In this document: piece by piece, positions 25,453 through 33,830 of the stretch
Layout of the letters: each line of letters opens with the position of its first letter
Position numbering within the stretch: position 1 is the stretch's first letter
Assembly: GCA_038123275.1 (NCBI GenBank)
Contig: JAYORG010000013.1
Coordinates: 1-43,711 of the forward strand
Reading direction: 5' to 3'
DNA from: CAJQHT01 sp038123275
GTDB lineage: Bacteria > Pseudomonadota > Alphaproteobacteria > Rickettsiales > UBA1997
Length of the DNA: 43,711 nucleotides
Made by a program: the position numbers and the translations under genes
The notes under the pieces: model-generated
Seen by the model: the letters and a program-made list of their open reading frames with translations, nothing else
What the model was told of the DNA's origin: nothing
The model's database searches: none

Positions 25453-27774
25453 ATGAGCTGGCAAAATAAAGTATATACCACCACAAGAAAAGGCCTTACC
25501 TTAAGCTGGAGTATTTCTTTATGTATTTTTTCTGTTATTTTGCTATTATCTTTATTTAGCTTTAATATTGATGATGTTTCTTTTAATACAAAATCTACTA
25601 ATCAAGAAGTTAAAAATTGGATGGGGTTTTTTGGCTCTCACATTTCAGATTTATTATTTCAACTAATTGGCCTTAGCGCTTTTTTCTTAAGTTTAATTTT
25701 ATTTAGTTTTGGCTTAAAATTTTTTAGCAAAAAGAACATTGAATTCTTATATTTAAAATTAGTCTTAATTCCATTTTGCTTATTATCTTTTTGTATATTT
25801 TTTGCCTGCTTTCCTAATCCAAATTGGTGGATATTTAGTAGCCTTGGTGGGGTTAATGGTCAGTTTATTTTGCATAAGCTAGATGTAATTCCAGTTTTTA
25901 TAACTTCTATTATCTCTCTCTTATTCTCCTTTATAACCCTATCGATAATTATTGAAATTAGCCTTAATGATTGGCGTTATTTTGCGCGCTATAATATTGC
26001 TATTGCTAGATATTTAACCAGAATTTCTATTGATACAATCATTTATTTACGCAATTTTATTCAACAAAAAAAATCTCAAATTGTAAGCAACTTGCCAAAC
26101 ACTAACCTTATTAAAACCACCCCCGAAATTCAAAATGAACCTCAAGAAACACCTACAAAAATAATTAATAACACAATACAAAATAACGCAGAACCAGTAA
26201 CTAGTAGTAATGAGACAATAAAAAAACCTCTTAATAAAACTAAACAAATGATTAAGGCTAGTAATAATAATTACGAATTACCTCCAGAAGAATTGCTAAC
26301 CATCAGAGAAAATACCAATAAAGGAAAAACCATCAGCAAAGTTCAGCTAGATGAGCAAGCTAAAATGCTAGTCAAAACTTTAGAAGATTATGGTATCTTT
26401 GGTAAATCTTTAGGAGTTAAATTAGGCCCAGTTATTACTCTACATGAATTTGAGCCAGCTCCTGGCACTAAGTCGTCACGTATAATTGGTCTTGCTGATG
26501 ACATTGCGCGTTCTATGAGCGCTGTCTCTACTAGAATTGCTGTCATTCCTGGAAAGACTGCAATTGGAGTTGAGTTACCTAATGCAATTAGGGAAATGAT
26601 CTTTCTCAGGCAGTTAGTAGAATCACAAGAATATAAATATTCTCAAGACTCCCTGCCAATTATTTTAGGTAAAGATATTAGTGGTAAGTCTATGATTGTT
26701 GATCTAGCCAAAATGCCCCATCTATTAATTGCTGGAACTACAGGATCAGGCAAATCTGTTGGTGTTAATGCTATGATATTATCACTCCTTTATAAACTAA
26801 GCCCTGATGAGTGTAAATTTATTATGATTGATCCAAAAATGCTTGAATTATCAGTTTATGATGGCATTCCACATTTATTATCTCCGGTTGTAACTGAGCC
26901 AGGAAAAGCAGTAATAGCGCTGAAATGGGCCGTTAATGAGATGGAAGAAAGATATAAAGCTATGTCTAGCTTGAGTGTTAGAAATATACATGGCTATAAT
27001 GAAAAAATAGAGAAAGCTATTAAAAATGGTGAGGTTTTAACTAGAAAAATTCAAACTGGTTTTAACCCTCAAACTGGTGAGCCAATTTTTGAAACTGTTG
27101 AACTAGAATCAAAAAAACTTCCTTTTATTGTTATTATTGTTGATGAAATGGCTGATCTGATGATGGTTGCCGGAAAAGATATTGAAGGATCAGTACAAAG
27201 GCTAGCACAAATGGCCAGAGCTGCTGGAATTCACTTAATAATGGCAACACAAAGACCTTCTGTCGATGTTGTAACTGGTGTAATTAAGGCTAATTTCCCT
27301 ACCAGAATAAGCTTTCAGGTAACTTCTAGAATTGATAGTAGAACTATTCTTGGAGTACAAGGTGCAGAACAGCTTTTAGGTCAAGGTGATATGATTTATA
27401 TGTCTGGAGGAAGTAAATTAAACAGAGTTCATGCTCCATTTTGTTCTGATACTGAAGTAGAAAATATAGTTAACTTTATTAAATCACAAAAAACTGATGA
27501 TAGCAACTTAAATACTGTTTCTTTTGATCAGGCTCAAATTGATTCAAACTCTACTAATAGTCTTGATTTAGGAAATCAACCAGATAAAGATGGTGACCTT
27601 TATAGTCAAGCAGTTACAATTGTCAAAAGGGATAAAAAGACTTCTATAAGTTATATTCAAAGGCAACTTAGGATAGGATATAATAGAGCTGCAACATTAA
27701 TTGAAAAAATGGAAGAAGATGGCATATTAAGTGCGCCAAATACTTCTGGAAAGAGAGAAATAATAGAGGAATAG
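25453..27774 (+). CDS. ftsK: DNA translocase FtsK/SpoIIIE
   Basis: FtsK sits at the division septum and pumps chromosome DNA. The protein is 773 aa with four N-terminal membrane helices (residues about 20-160), a Asn/Lys-rich linker, the motor domain with Walker A AGTTGSGKSVGVNAM and Walker B FIVIIVDEMADLMM, plus MATQRPSVDVVTGVIK and the HAPFCSD segment. The C-terminal winged-helix gamma domain (ISYIQRQLRIGYNRAATLIE) reads KOPS-like sites. The linker is short, as usual for alphaproteobacteria. It is followed by PBP1A on the same strand. Confidence 0.97.
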   Translation: MSWQNKVYTTTRKGLTLSWSISLCIFSVILLLSLFSFNIDDVSFNTKSTNQEVKNWMGFFGSHISDLLFQLIGLSAFFLSLILFSFGLKFFSKKNIEFLYLKLVLIPFCLLSFCIFFACFPNPNWWIFSSLGGVNGQFILHKLDVIPVFITSIISLLFSFITLSIIIEISLNDWRYFARYNIAIARYLTRISIDTIIYLRNFIQQKKSQIVSNLPNTNLIKTTPEIQNEPQETPTKIINNTIQNNAEPVTSSNETIKKPLNKTKQMIKASNNNYELPPEELLTIRENTNKGKTISKVQLDEQAKMLVKTLEDYGIFGKSLGVKLGPVITLHEFEPAPGTKSSRIIGLADDIARSMSAVSTRIAVIPGKTAIGVELPNAIREMIFLRQLVESQEYKYSQDSLPIILGKDISGKSMIVDLAKMPHLLIAGTTGSGKSVGVNAMILSLLYKLSPDECKFIMIDPKMLELSVYDGIPHLLSPVVTEPGKAVIALKWAVNEMEERYKAMSSLSVRNIHGYNEKIEKAIKNGEVLTRKIQTGFNPQTGEPIFETVELESKKLPFIVIIVDEMADLMMVAGKDIEGSVQRLAQMARAAGIHLIMATQRPSVDVVTGVIKANFPTRISFQVTSRIDSRTILGVQGAEQLLGQGDMIYMSGGSKLNRVHAPFCSDTEVENIVNFIKSQKTDDSNLNTVSFDQAQIDSNSTNSLDLGNQPDKDGDLYSQAVTIVKRDKKTSISYIQRQLRIGYNRAATLIEKMEEDGILSAPNTSGKREIIEE

Positions 27775-27833
27775 AACCTATAAATATAAAATGGTCTTTT
27801 TTATAAGTCCTAAAGAATAAATTAATAATAAAT

Positions 27834-30263
27834 ATGCAAAAACTGTTTAGAATAATTGTTATTACTGTAATACTGGGAATTTTAGCTACTGGATCTGGAT
27901 TAATTTATATTTTTAGCAGATATAGCCAAGATTTACCAGACTACAAGCAATTAAAAACATACAGCCCTCTAATAACTACTAGACTATACAGTGCTAATGG
28001 CAAGTTAATTAAAGAATTTTCCAAAGAAAATAGAATATTTGTTTCCATAGATATTATTCCAAAACATTTAATTAGTGCATTTTTAGCAGCTGAAGATAGT
28101 AATTTTTACAAACATTCTGGTGTTGATTTAGGTGCAATTTTAAGAGCCGCCATAAATAATCTATTCGCTTATATGAAAGGTGATAGAATGGCTGGAGGAG
28201 CTTCAACCATAACTCAACAAGTAGTAAAAAACTTTTTATTAACCAATGAGAGAACCTTTAGTAGAAAAATTAAAGAGGCAATCTTAGCTTTCAAAATAAC
28301 TAAAACTTTTTCTAAAGATCAAATTTTAGAACTTTATCTAAACCAAATATATCTAGGATCCAGCTCTTATGGTGTAGCTGCTGCTTCTCAAGCCTATTTT
28401 GATAAATCAATTGATGATTTAACCATTGAAGAGGTAGCGCTTTTGGCAACATTACCTAAGGCCCCCTCTAAATTAGACCCAAGAAAAAACATTGAAAAAG
28501 CAAAAGATAGAAGAGATTGGGTAATAAAACGCATGTTATCCGAAGGATTTATTAATAAGACACAAGCAAAAACAGCTATGCAAACACCAATTACCCTTAA
28601 AAAAGCTGATGCTACCATTGAGTCCACAGCTAATTCATTCTCAGATAATGTTAAAAAAGAATTAACTACTCTTTATGGCTCTGATAATGTTTTTGAGAGC
28701 GGTATTATGGTAAGAACTACACTAAATACTAGGCTACAAAAAATTGCTGGTAGAGCTTTACAAAAGGGTTTAGAGGATTATGACAGAAGACATGGATATA
28801 GAGGACCCATTGCTAAAATTAAAATAAAAAATAATAAAAAAAGCTGGCATGAACTATTACAAGAAGTTGAAATTAAAGAATTATACAAAGATCGCTGGAT
28901 GCCAGCAGTTGTTTTAAGTTATGACAAAAATAAATCTCAAATTGGCCTAATAAATGGAGAAAAGGGAACAATTAATTTAGAAAACATTAAATGGGCTAGA
29001 AAATACATAGACTCTGATAATATTGGTAGTCCAATTAAAAGAATGTCCAATGTATTTAGAGTGGGTCATGTAATATTAGTTGAAAATATTGTTGGTGAAA
29101 TTTATGACTTAAAACAAATACCAAAAGTTAATGGTGCTGTTATGGCTGTAGACCCTCATACTGGCAAAGTACTTGCTATGTCTGGTGGGTACATTGATGC
29201 TGCCAATCAATTTAATCGTGCTACCCAAGCCAAAAGGCAACCTGGATCAGTTTTAAAAACTTTTGGTTACCTAACCGCCCTAGAAAATGGCTTAACTCCA
29301 GCTACAATAATTATGGATGAACCAGTAACACTTGATCAAGGAGATGATTTACCTCCTTACAGCCCAACAAACTATTCTAATAAATTTTATGGTCCAACTA
29401 CGCTGCGTGTAGGTCTTGAAAAATCGATAAATGTTACAACTGTTAGGGCTGCTGCTCAAGTTGGGTTAGCAAAAGTTGCTCAAAATATCAAAAAATTTGA
29501 TATTAATGATGACCCTGAACCAATTTACTCTCTAGTACTGGGATCAACTGAAACTACACTTTCTAAATTGGTTACTGCATATTCAATGATAGTAAATGGC
29601 GGCAAGAAAATTAAACCATCTCTTATTGAGACAATTCAAGATCGTAATGGTAAAACCATCTTTAAAAGAGATCAAAGATATTGTGACTGCGACCTTGAGG
29701 ATCCAGAAAAATATGATAATAATAACTTACCATTTCCAATTCTTGAAGATGATAGGGAGCAAATTACCGATAGCGCCACTGCTTATCAAATTACATCTAT
29801 GCTTGAAGGAACCGTAAAAAGAGGAACTGGATATAAAGCCAATGCCATTAAGAAAAATATTGGTGGAAAAACTGGAACAACCAACAACTCTTATGACTCT
29901 TGGTTTGTTGGCTTCTCTCCTGATTTGGTTTTTGGGGTGTATGTTGGCTTTGATATTCCAAAATCTCTTGGTAAGTATGAAACTGGAGCTTCCGTTGCTT
30001 TACCAATATTCATAGATTTCATGAAAGAAGCTTTGGAAGATGTTCCAGCAACTCCATTTAGAGTTCCAAATGATATAAAATTTGTAAAAATTGATCGACA
30101 AACTGGTCGCCCACCTACTCCATTAACACCAAAATATCGAACTATATTTGAGGCTTTAAAGCTAGATGACGTAATTGAAGGTGGAATAAATGATAATGAT
30201 TTAGGAGATGATGAAAGTATAATTAATGATAATAATTCTTCTCAAGATATTGGAATTTATTAA
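27834..30263 (+). CDS. mrcA: Bifunctional penicillin-binding protein 1A
   Basis: PBP1A polymerises and crosslinks peptidoglycan. The protein is 809 aa: an N-terminal anchor helix (7-29), a GT51 glycosyltransferase domain with the catalytic AAEDSNFYKHSGVD (Glu87) and GGASTITQQVVKNFL, an OB-like insert, and a transpeptidase domain with Ser472 in SVLK, an SxN in KSINVTT, and K679-T-G-T. The C-terminal tail is acidic and disordered. All catalytic motifs are present, so active peptidoglycan synthesis is expected. mrpF begins six bases after its stop. Confidence 0.97.
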   Translation: MQKLFRIIVITVILGILATGSGLIYIFSRYSQDLPDYKQLKTYSPLITTRLYSANGKLIKEFSKENRIFVSIDIIPKHLISAFLAAEDSNFYKHSGVDLGAILRAAINNLFAYMKGDRMAGGASTITQQVVKNFLLTNERTFSRKIKEAILAFKITKTFSKDQILELYLNQIYLGSSSYGVAAASQAYFDKSIDDLTIEEVALLATLPKAPSKLDPRKNIEKAKDRRDWVIKRMLSEGFINKTQAKTAMQTPITLKKADATIESTANSFSDNVKKELTTLYGSDNVFESGIMVRTTLNTRLQKIAGRALQKGLEDYDRRHGYRGPIAKIKIKNNKKSWHELLQEVEIKELYKDRWMPAVVLSYDKNKSQIGLINGEKGTINLENIKWARKYIDSDNIGSPIKRMSNVFRVGHVILVENIVGEIYDLKQIPKVNGAVMAVDPHTGKVLAMSGGYIDAANQFNRATQAKRQPGSVLKTFGYLTALENGLTPATIIMDEPVTLDQGDDLPPYSPTNYSNKFYGPTTLRVGLEKSINVTTVRAAAQVGLAKVAQNIKKFDINDDPEPIYSLVLGSTETTLSKLVTAYSMIVNGGKKIKPSLIETIQDRNGKTIFKRDQRYCDCDLEDPEKYDNNNLPFPILEDDREQITDSATAYQITSMLEGTVKRGTGYKANAIKKNIGGKTGTTNNSYDSWFVGFSPDLVFGVYVGFDIPKSLGKYETGASVALPIFIDFMKEALEDVPATPFRVPNDIKFVKIDRQTGRPPTPLTPKYRTIFEALKLDDVIEGGINDNDLGDDESIINDNNSSQDIGIY

Positions 30264-30269
30264 AAAGAT

Positions 30270-30518
30270 ATGGTAATATATTTTGTAAATTTAACATTAA
30301 TCCTATGCATAATATTACTATTCCTAAAATTTATACCAAAATTTAGCCACTCTGAACTTGAACGAATTGCCGGTTTTTATTTAATTTTTACCAACATAAT
30401 AATCTTAATATTAATTAATAGCATAGGTAGATTTAGTAATATTTTAGATATTATCCTAATGTTATTTTTACTCAAATTAGCATCTTTAATGCTGCTTTTT
30501 ATTAAAAAGAAGTCTTAA
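30270..30518 (+). CDS. mrpF: MrpF-like antiporter subunit
   Basis: The protein is 82 aa with three membrane helices. It fits MrpF: a short helix, a cytoplasmic turn (HSELERIAGFYLIFTNII, in place of GPTLADRVVALDTIGTN), then RFSNILDIILMLFLL in place of the ILDVALVLALLGF segment. It is encoded directly after PBP1A and 5 bases before an MrpG-like gene. It would be an accessory subunit of the multi-subunit cation/proton antiporter. Confidence 0.7.
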   Translation: MVIYFVNLTLILCIILLFLKFIPKFSHSELERIAGFYLIFTNIIILILINSIGRFSNILDIILMLFLLKLASLMLLFIKKKS

Positions 30519-30523
30519 AAATA

Positions 30524-30850
30524 ATGGAAATAATTAATTTAAACTTAATTGCCAATATTTTAATAATTTTAGGATCCATAATAATATTACTTTGCTGTAT
30601 CAATTTTTTAAGAAGCAAAGATATTTTTGAGTCAATACATTACGTTATTTTAGCAAATATCTATGGGCTCTCTATATTGCTATTTGGCATCGCATTTAAA
30701 TATTATCAAATACAAAATTTATTAAAAATTATTATCTTAATTGCTATTAATTGGATAATTACGGTAATTTTAAACCAAATTTTTAATAAAAATGCCTATT
30801 TAAATAAAAAGAACCTGAAAAATTTAGAAATATGCAAGACAAGTTTTTAA
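30524..30850 (+). CDS. mrpG: MrpG-like antiporter subunit
   Basis: The protein is 108 aa with three helices. The MrpG pattern is visible: an N-terminal helix, then FLRSKDIFESIHYVILANIYG, which corresponds to the conserved GLLRLPDVYTRLHAATKA block, and a last helix before a short polar tail. It is paired with mrpF, supporting both calls. The last 19 bases overlap the ctaG-like gene. Confidence 0.7.
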   Translation: MEIINLNLIANILIILGSIIILLCCINFLRSKDIFESIHYVILANIYGLSILLFGIAFKYYQIQNLLKIIILIAINWIITVILNQIFNKNAYLNKKNLKNLEICKTSF

Positions 30851-31338
30851 AAGCTCTTATCTACACATTACTTAGTATTGCTCTTGTAATATTTTTGCTG
30901 ACTTTACCATTTAATATCTATTGCAAAACCACCAAAAAATGCTACCCTATTACTTTATCCTCTTTTTCAATTTTAAAAAAAGGCAATAAAGCAATTAATA
31001 TTCATTTTCAAAGCACAATAAAAAAAGAATTAAAAGATATTGTAAAATTTTATCCTATTAAAGAAAACCTAACTAAATTCAGCAATGAGTATATTGATAA
31101 TTCTTATTTTTTAAAAAATTTAAGTAACAAACCTATATCTATTAGAGCTAAGTATAAAGCTACCCCCAAAGAAGCTGATCAATATTTAGATAGAATTGAA
31201 TGTTTATGCTTTCAAAGTGAAGAATTAGAAGCGGGAGAAGAAATGAAGATGCCTATTAGGTTTAAAATTAAAGAAAATAAAGGAACTGTAAGTAAAATAA
31301 ATATTAATTATGAAATTGAGCTCTTAGGAGGTAATTAA
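30832..31338 (+). CDS. ctaG: Cytochrome c oxidase assembly protein CtaG/Cox11
   Basis: Cox11/CtaG delivers copper to the CuB site of cytochrome oxidase subunit I. The protein is 168 aa with one N-terminal membrane helix followed by a conserved Cys (PFNIYCKTT) and a periplasmic Ig-like domain. The copper-binding pair is retained as ECLCFQSEELEAGEEMKMPI (compare CFCFxEQxLxPGExVDMPV), and KYKATPKEADQYLDRI matches the NVTPxxAGxYFxKI block. It is more diverged than most but has all three Cys. It implies an aa3-type oxidase. It overlaps mrpG. Confidence 0.85.
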   Translation: MQDKFLKALIYTLLSIALVIFLLTLPFNIYCKTTKKCYPITLSSFSILKKGNKAINIHFQSTIKKELKDIVKFYPIKENLTKFSNEYIDNSYFLKNLSNKPISIRAKYKATPKEADQYLDRIECLCFQSEELEAGEEMKMPIRFKIKENKGTVSKININYEIELLGGN

Positions 31339-31367
31339 TATAATTATTATTACCTTTTTAACAGTAC

Positions 31368-32776
31368 CTAAGGTAGATTTACACTATTATCTACACTATT
31401 ATCAATAACCTGTTGTGCACCTGCACTAGACACACTGTTAGAAGGAAAAGCGGCAGCACCTTTGGAATCTTGTTTTTTAGCTTTTAATAAAGAAGAAAAT
31501 ATTTTATTTTGCGCCTCTACTAAATTTTGACCTAATTCTCCATCTTTATAACAACGGTTTAAATCACATTTAACTGGCTCTAATCCTAACTTACTTTGCA
31601 ATAGATACATGCTAACCTTAGCCTCTTGAATATCTTTTAATGATTCTTGTCTTAATGCCTGATTAAATTGTAATAGCTCTGCTGGTGTAGCATTGCTGAT
31701 ATCAAATGCATTATCATTCATTATCATTTTAGCAAATTGAGATATTGCTTTACCTAAATTTTCTACATTAGAAAGATCTACGTCTAACCTAGAAGCAACT
31801 TTGGTCATAAAATGAGAATTAGAATCTGCACAATAACCACTAGACCAGCTATTAAAAGGACTAACAATTGGCTTGTTAATATTGTTAACTTCAAATTTTG
31901 ATGCTATTATTTTACGCAAAGCACTAGTTGACTCAGAATATTCTATACCACCCTTTAAATCATTGTAAAATATTAAATTATATTTTCCATTTGCTGCCTT
32001 ATCTAACACAAAACCCATTTGATGTTGATATTTTTTAGATGCAATTGGAATACAAATTCTTTGAGGTGGTTATCTTGATAAATTTCTTTAACTACGTCTA
32101 ATTGTTTGGATAAATCTTGTGGAGAAAATAAAACCTTTCCAAGAGAATTTTGATATTTCTGTAATAATACTGTAACATATTCTGTTTGCTTTAATAGCAT
32201 CTTAACAAAATCTGACTTGATATCATCATCTTGAGCATCGGGCTTTGTTTGTTTCACATATTGTTGATATTTCTGCAAATTTTCTGCAAATTTTGGCATT
32301 GTTGTTACAACATCCATTAAATCTAAACCAATATTATGAGATAAATAATCTGCCTAACAATCTTCCAGAGGCACAGAATCTAAAAGTACAACTTGCTCTT
32401 CTGGATTGCCACTAACACCATCTTTTCTAAAAACAAATTGAGCAAATTGAGCCCCTTGGCTATTTCTTGAAGTTTCAACAATACGTCTTACATGAGCATT
32501 ATTAAAAGCACAATTATCAGAAATAATTTCTACCCCATAAGTCATGCCTCTATTGCTATCTTGGGAAAATGCTGGAGATTTTGGATATGAGGTAAGTAAA
32601 AATCCACTATTACCAAAATCATAACAAAATCCATCCTCCTCCCTAAAATTAACATTATCAGCCCTTCCATATTCAAATGACGCTCTTATCATGTAACGCA
32701 AAAATAAATCTTTATCATATGTTAGCAATTTACCCCCTTTATTTTCTTTGTTTTTTGTATCTTTTGCTGGTTTCAT
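31368..32776 (-). pseudogene. Decayed effector-like gene with a CE-clan cysteine-protease-like core
   Basis: Three open segments on the minus strand form one former gene of about 470 codons. Segments 32776-32354 and 32317-32003 are in the same frame, separated by a single TAG at 32356-32354 after PLEDC. Near 32060 the frame shifts once, after which the text continues as ICIPIASKKYQHQMGFVLDK. The join reads as one protein. That part has a His (HQMGFVLD), an Asp 21 residues later (LIFYND) and a Cys in SPFNSWSSGYCADSN, the layout of the Ulp1-like core of the neighbouring 1050-aa protein (HQYGVVID, YYSDS, SPVQESSSSCG). The function of the rest is unknown. A sequencing error could mimic one lesion, but two are less likely. 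Confidence 0.65.
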
Positions 32777-32854
32777 AATATTGATTTATTTGTTTTATTT
32801 AATATTATACTTTAATATTGAAACTAAATCAATGTAATAGTTCCTGATTAATAA

Positions 32855-33745
32855 ATGCCTGCAAATTCAAAAGACAATAATAAAATAACTGGCTATCTCT
32901 TAGCAATTTTGGCGGCAATACTCCTTGGTTGCACTGGTGTTTTTATTAGAAATATTTCAACAGATGTAAATAATCTTAATTTCTTAAGAATATTTATTGG
33001 TTTAATTTTTTTAACCTTATTTCTTTTTTTTAGAAAGGAATTAGGAGAAGTAAAAAAAGTTAAATTATCCATTCCACTTTTTATTACTGGAGTTTGCTTG
33101 GCTTTAATAGGTTTATGTTATATTAATGCCCTAAAATATACCTCGCTAACTAATGCTGTTTTTCTTTTATATTTGGGACCTATTATTGCTATTATTTTTT
33201 CTTTTATTTTTTTTAAAGAAAAACTCAATCCAATAAATTTTTTGATAATTGCAATAACTTTTTTAGGATTTTTATTTGTACTTGAATTTAAATTTACGAT
33301 TGGCTCTTCTCAGACACAGCGTTATTTATGGGGTCTTGGAGCTGGCATTCTTTTCGCTTTATTTATCGTTTTTAATAGAATAATTGCCAAAGATATTAGT
33401 GGCTTAAAACGTAGTTTTTATCAAATATTATTTGCCTGCATAACTATGATGCTATTTATTGATGACTCTATTTTCCAAATATCAAAAAAAGATTTTTTAT
33501 GGATCACCGCCATGGCCTTTTTTCAAGGGTTTTTAGCTTTTGTTTTCTTAATAACAGCTATTAAATATTTAAAAACTCATGAATATGGTGTAATATCCTA
33601 CCTAGAACCATTAATAGCATCTTTTTTAGGGTTTTTATTGTATCATGAAATTCCTTCAATATTACAATTAATTGGCTATGTCTTAATTTTTTGCACCGGA
33701 ATTGCTCAAATTAGTGCAAATAAGATCAAATTTTTAAATAATTAG
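32855..33745 (+). CDS. EamA/DMT family transporter
   Basis: The protein is 296 aa with ten predicted helices in two homologous EamA halves: an early AILLGCTGVFIRN, AILLG..LRIFIGLIFL, LKYTSLTNAVFLLYLGPIIA, and the second-half YLKTHEYGVISYLEPLIASFLGFLLYHE, which is typical. Substrates of this superfamily range from amino acids to S-adenosylmethionine (a Rickettsia EamA protein imports it). None can be assigned here. It lies between the protease-like pseudogene and the giant effector, but nothing links it functionally to them. Confidence 0.9.
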   Translation: MPANSKDNNKITGYLLAILAAILLGCTGVFIRNISTDVNNLNFLRIFIGLIFLTLFLFFRKELGEVKKVKLSIPLFITGVCLALIGLCYINALKYTSLTNAVFLLYLGPIIAIIFSFIFFKEKLNPINFLIIAITFLGFLFVLEFKFTIGSSQTQRYLWGLGAGILFALFIVFNRIIAKDISGLKRSFYQILFACITMMLFIDDSIFQISKKDFLWITAMAFFQGFLAFVFLITAIKYLKTHEYGVISYLEPLIASFLGFLLYHEIPSILQLIGYVLIFCTGIAQISANKIKFLNN

Positions 33746-33766
33746 CGTAAAATCCGCAATTATACC

Positions 33767-33795
33767 TTGACCCAAGGCGGCATAAATGCTATAAT
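33767..33795 (+). promoter_or_regulatory. Near-consensus sigma70 promoter of the 1050-aa effector gene
   Basis: TTGACC (33767-33772), a 17-base spacer and TATAAT (33790-33795). A small hairpin (AAACTT-ACA-AAGTTT, 33800-33814) lies at the expected transcript start, and no Shine-Dalgarno precedes ATG 33831. Confidence 0.65.
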
Positions 33796-33830
33796 GTTAA
33801 AACTTACAAAGTTTAATAAGTTAATTAAAT

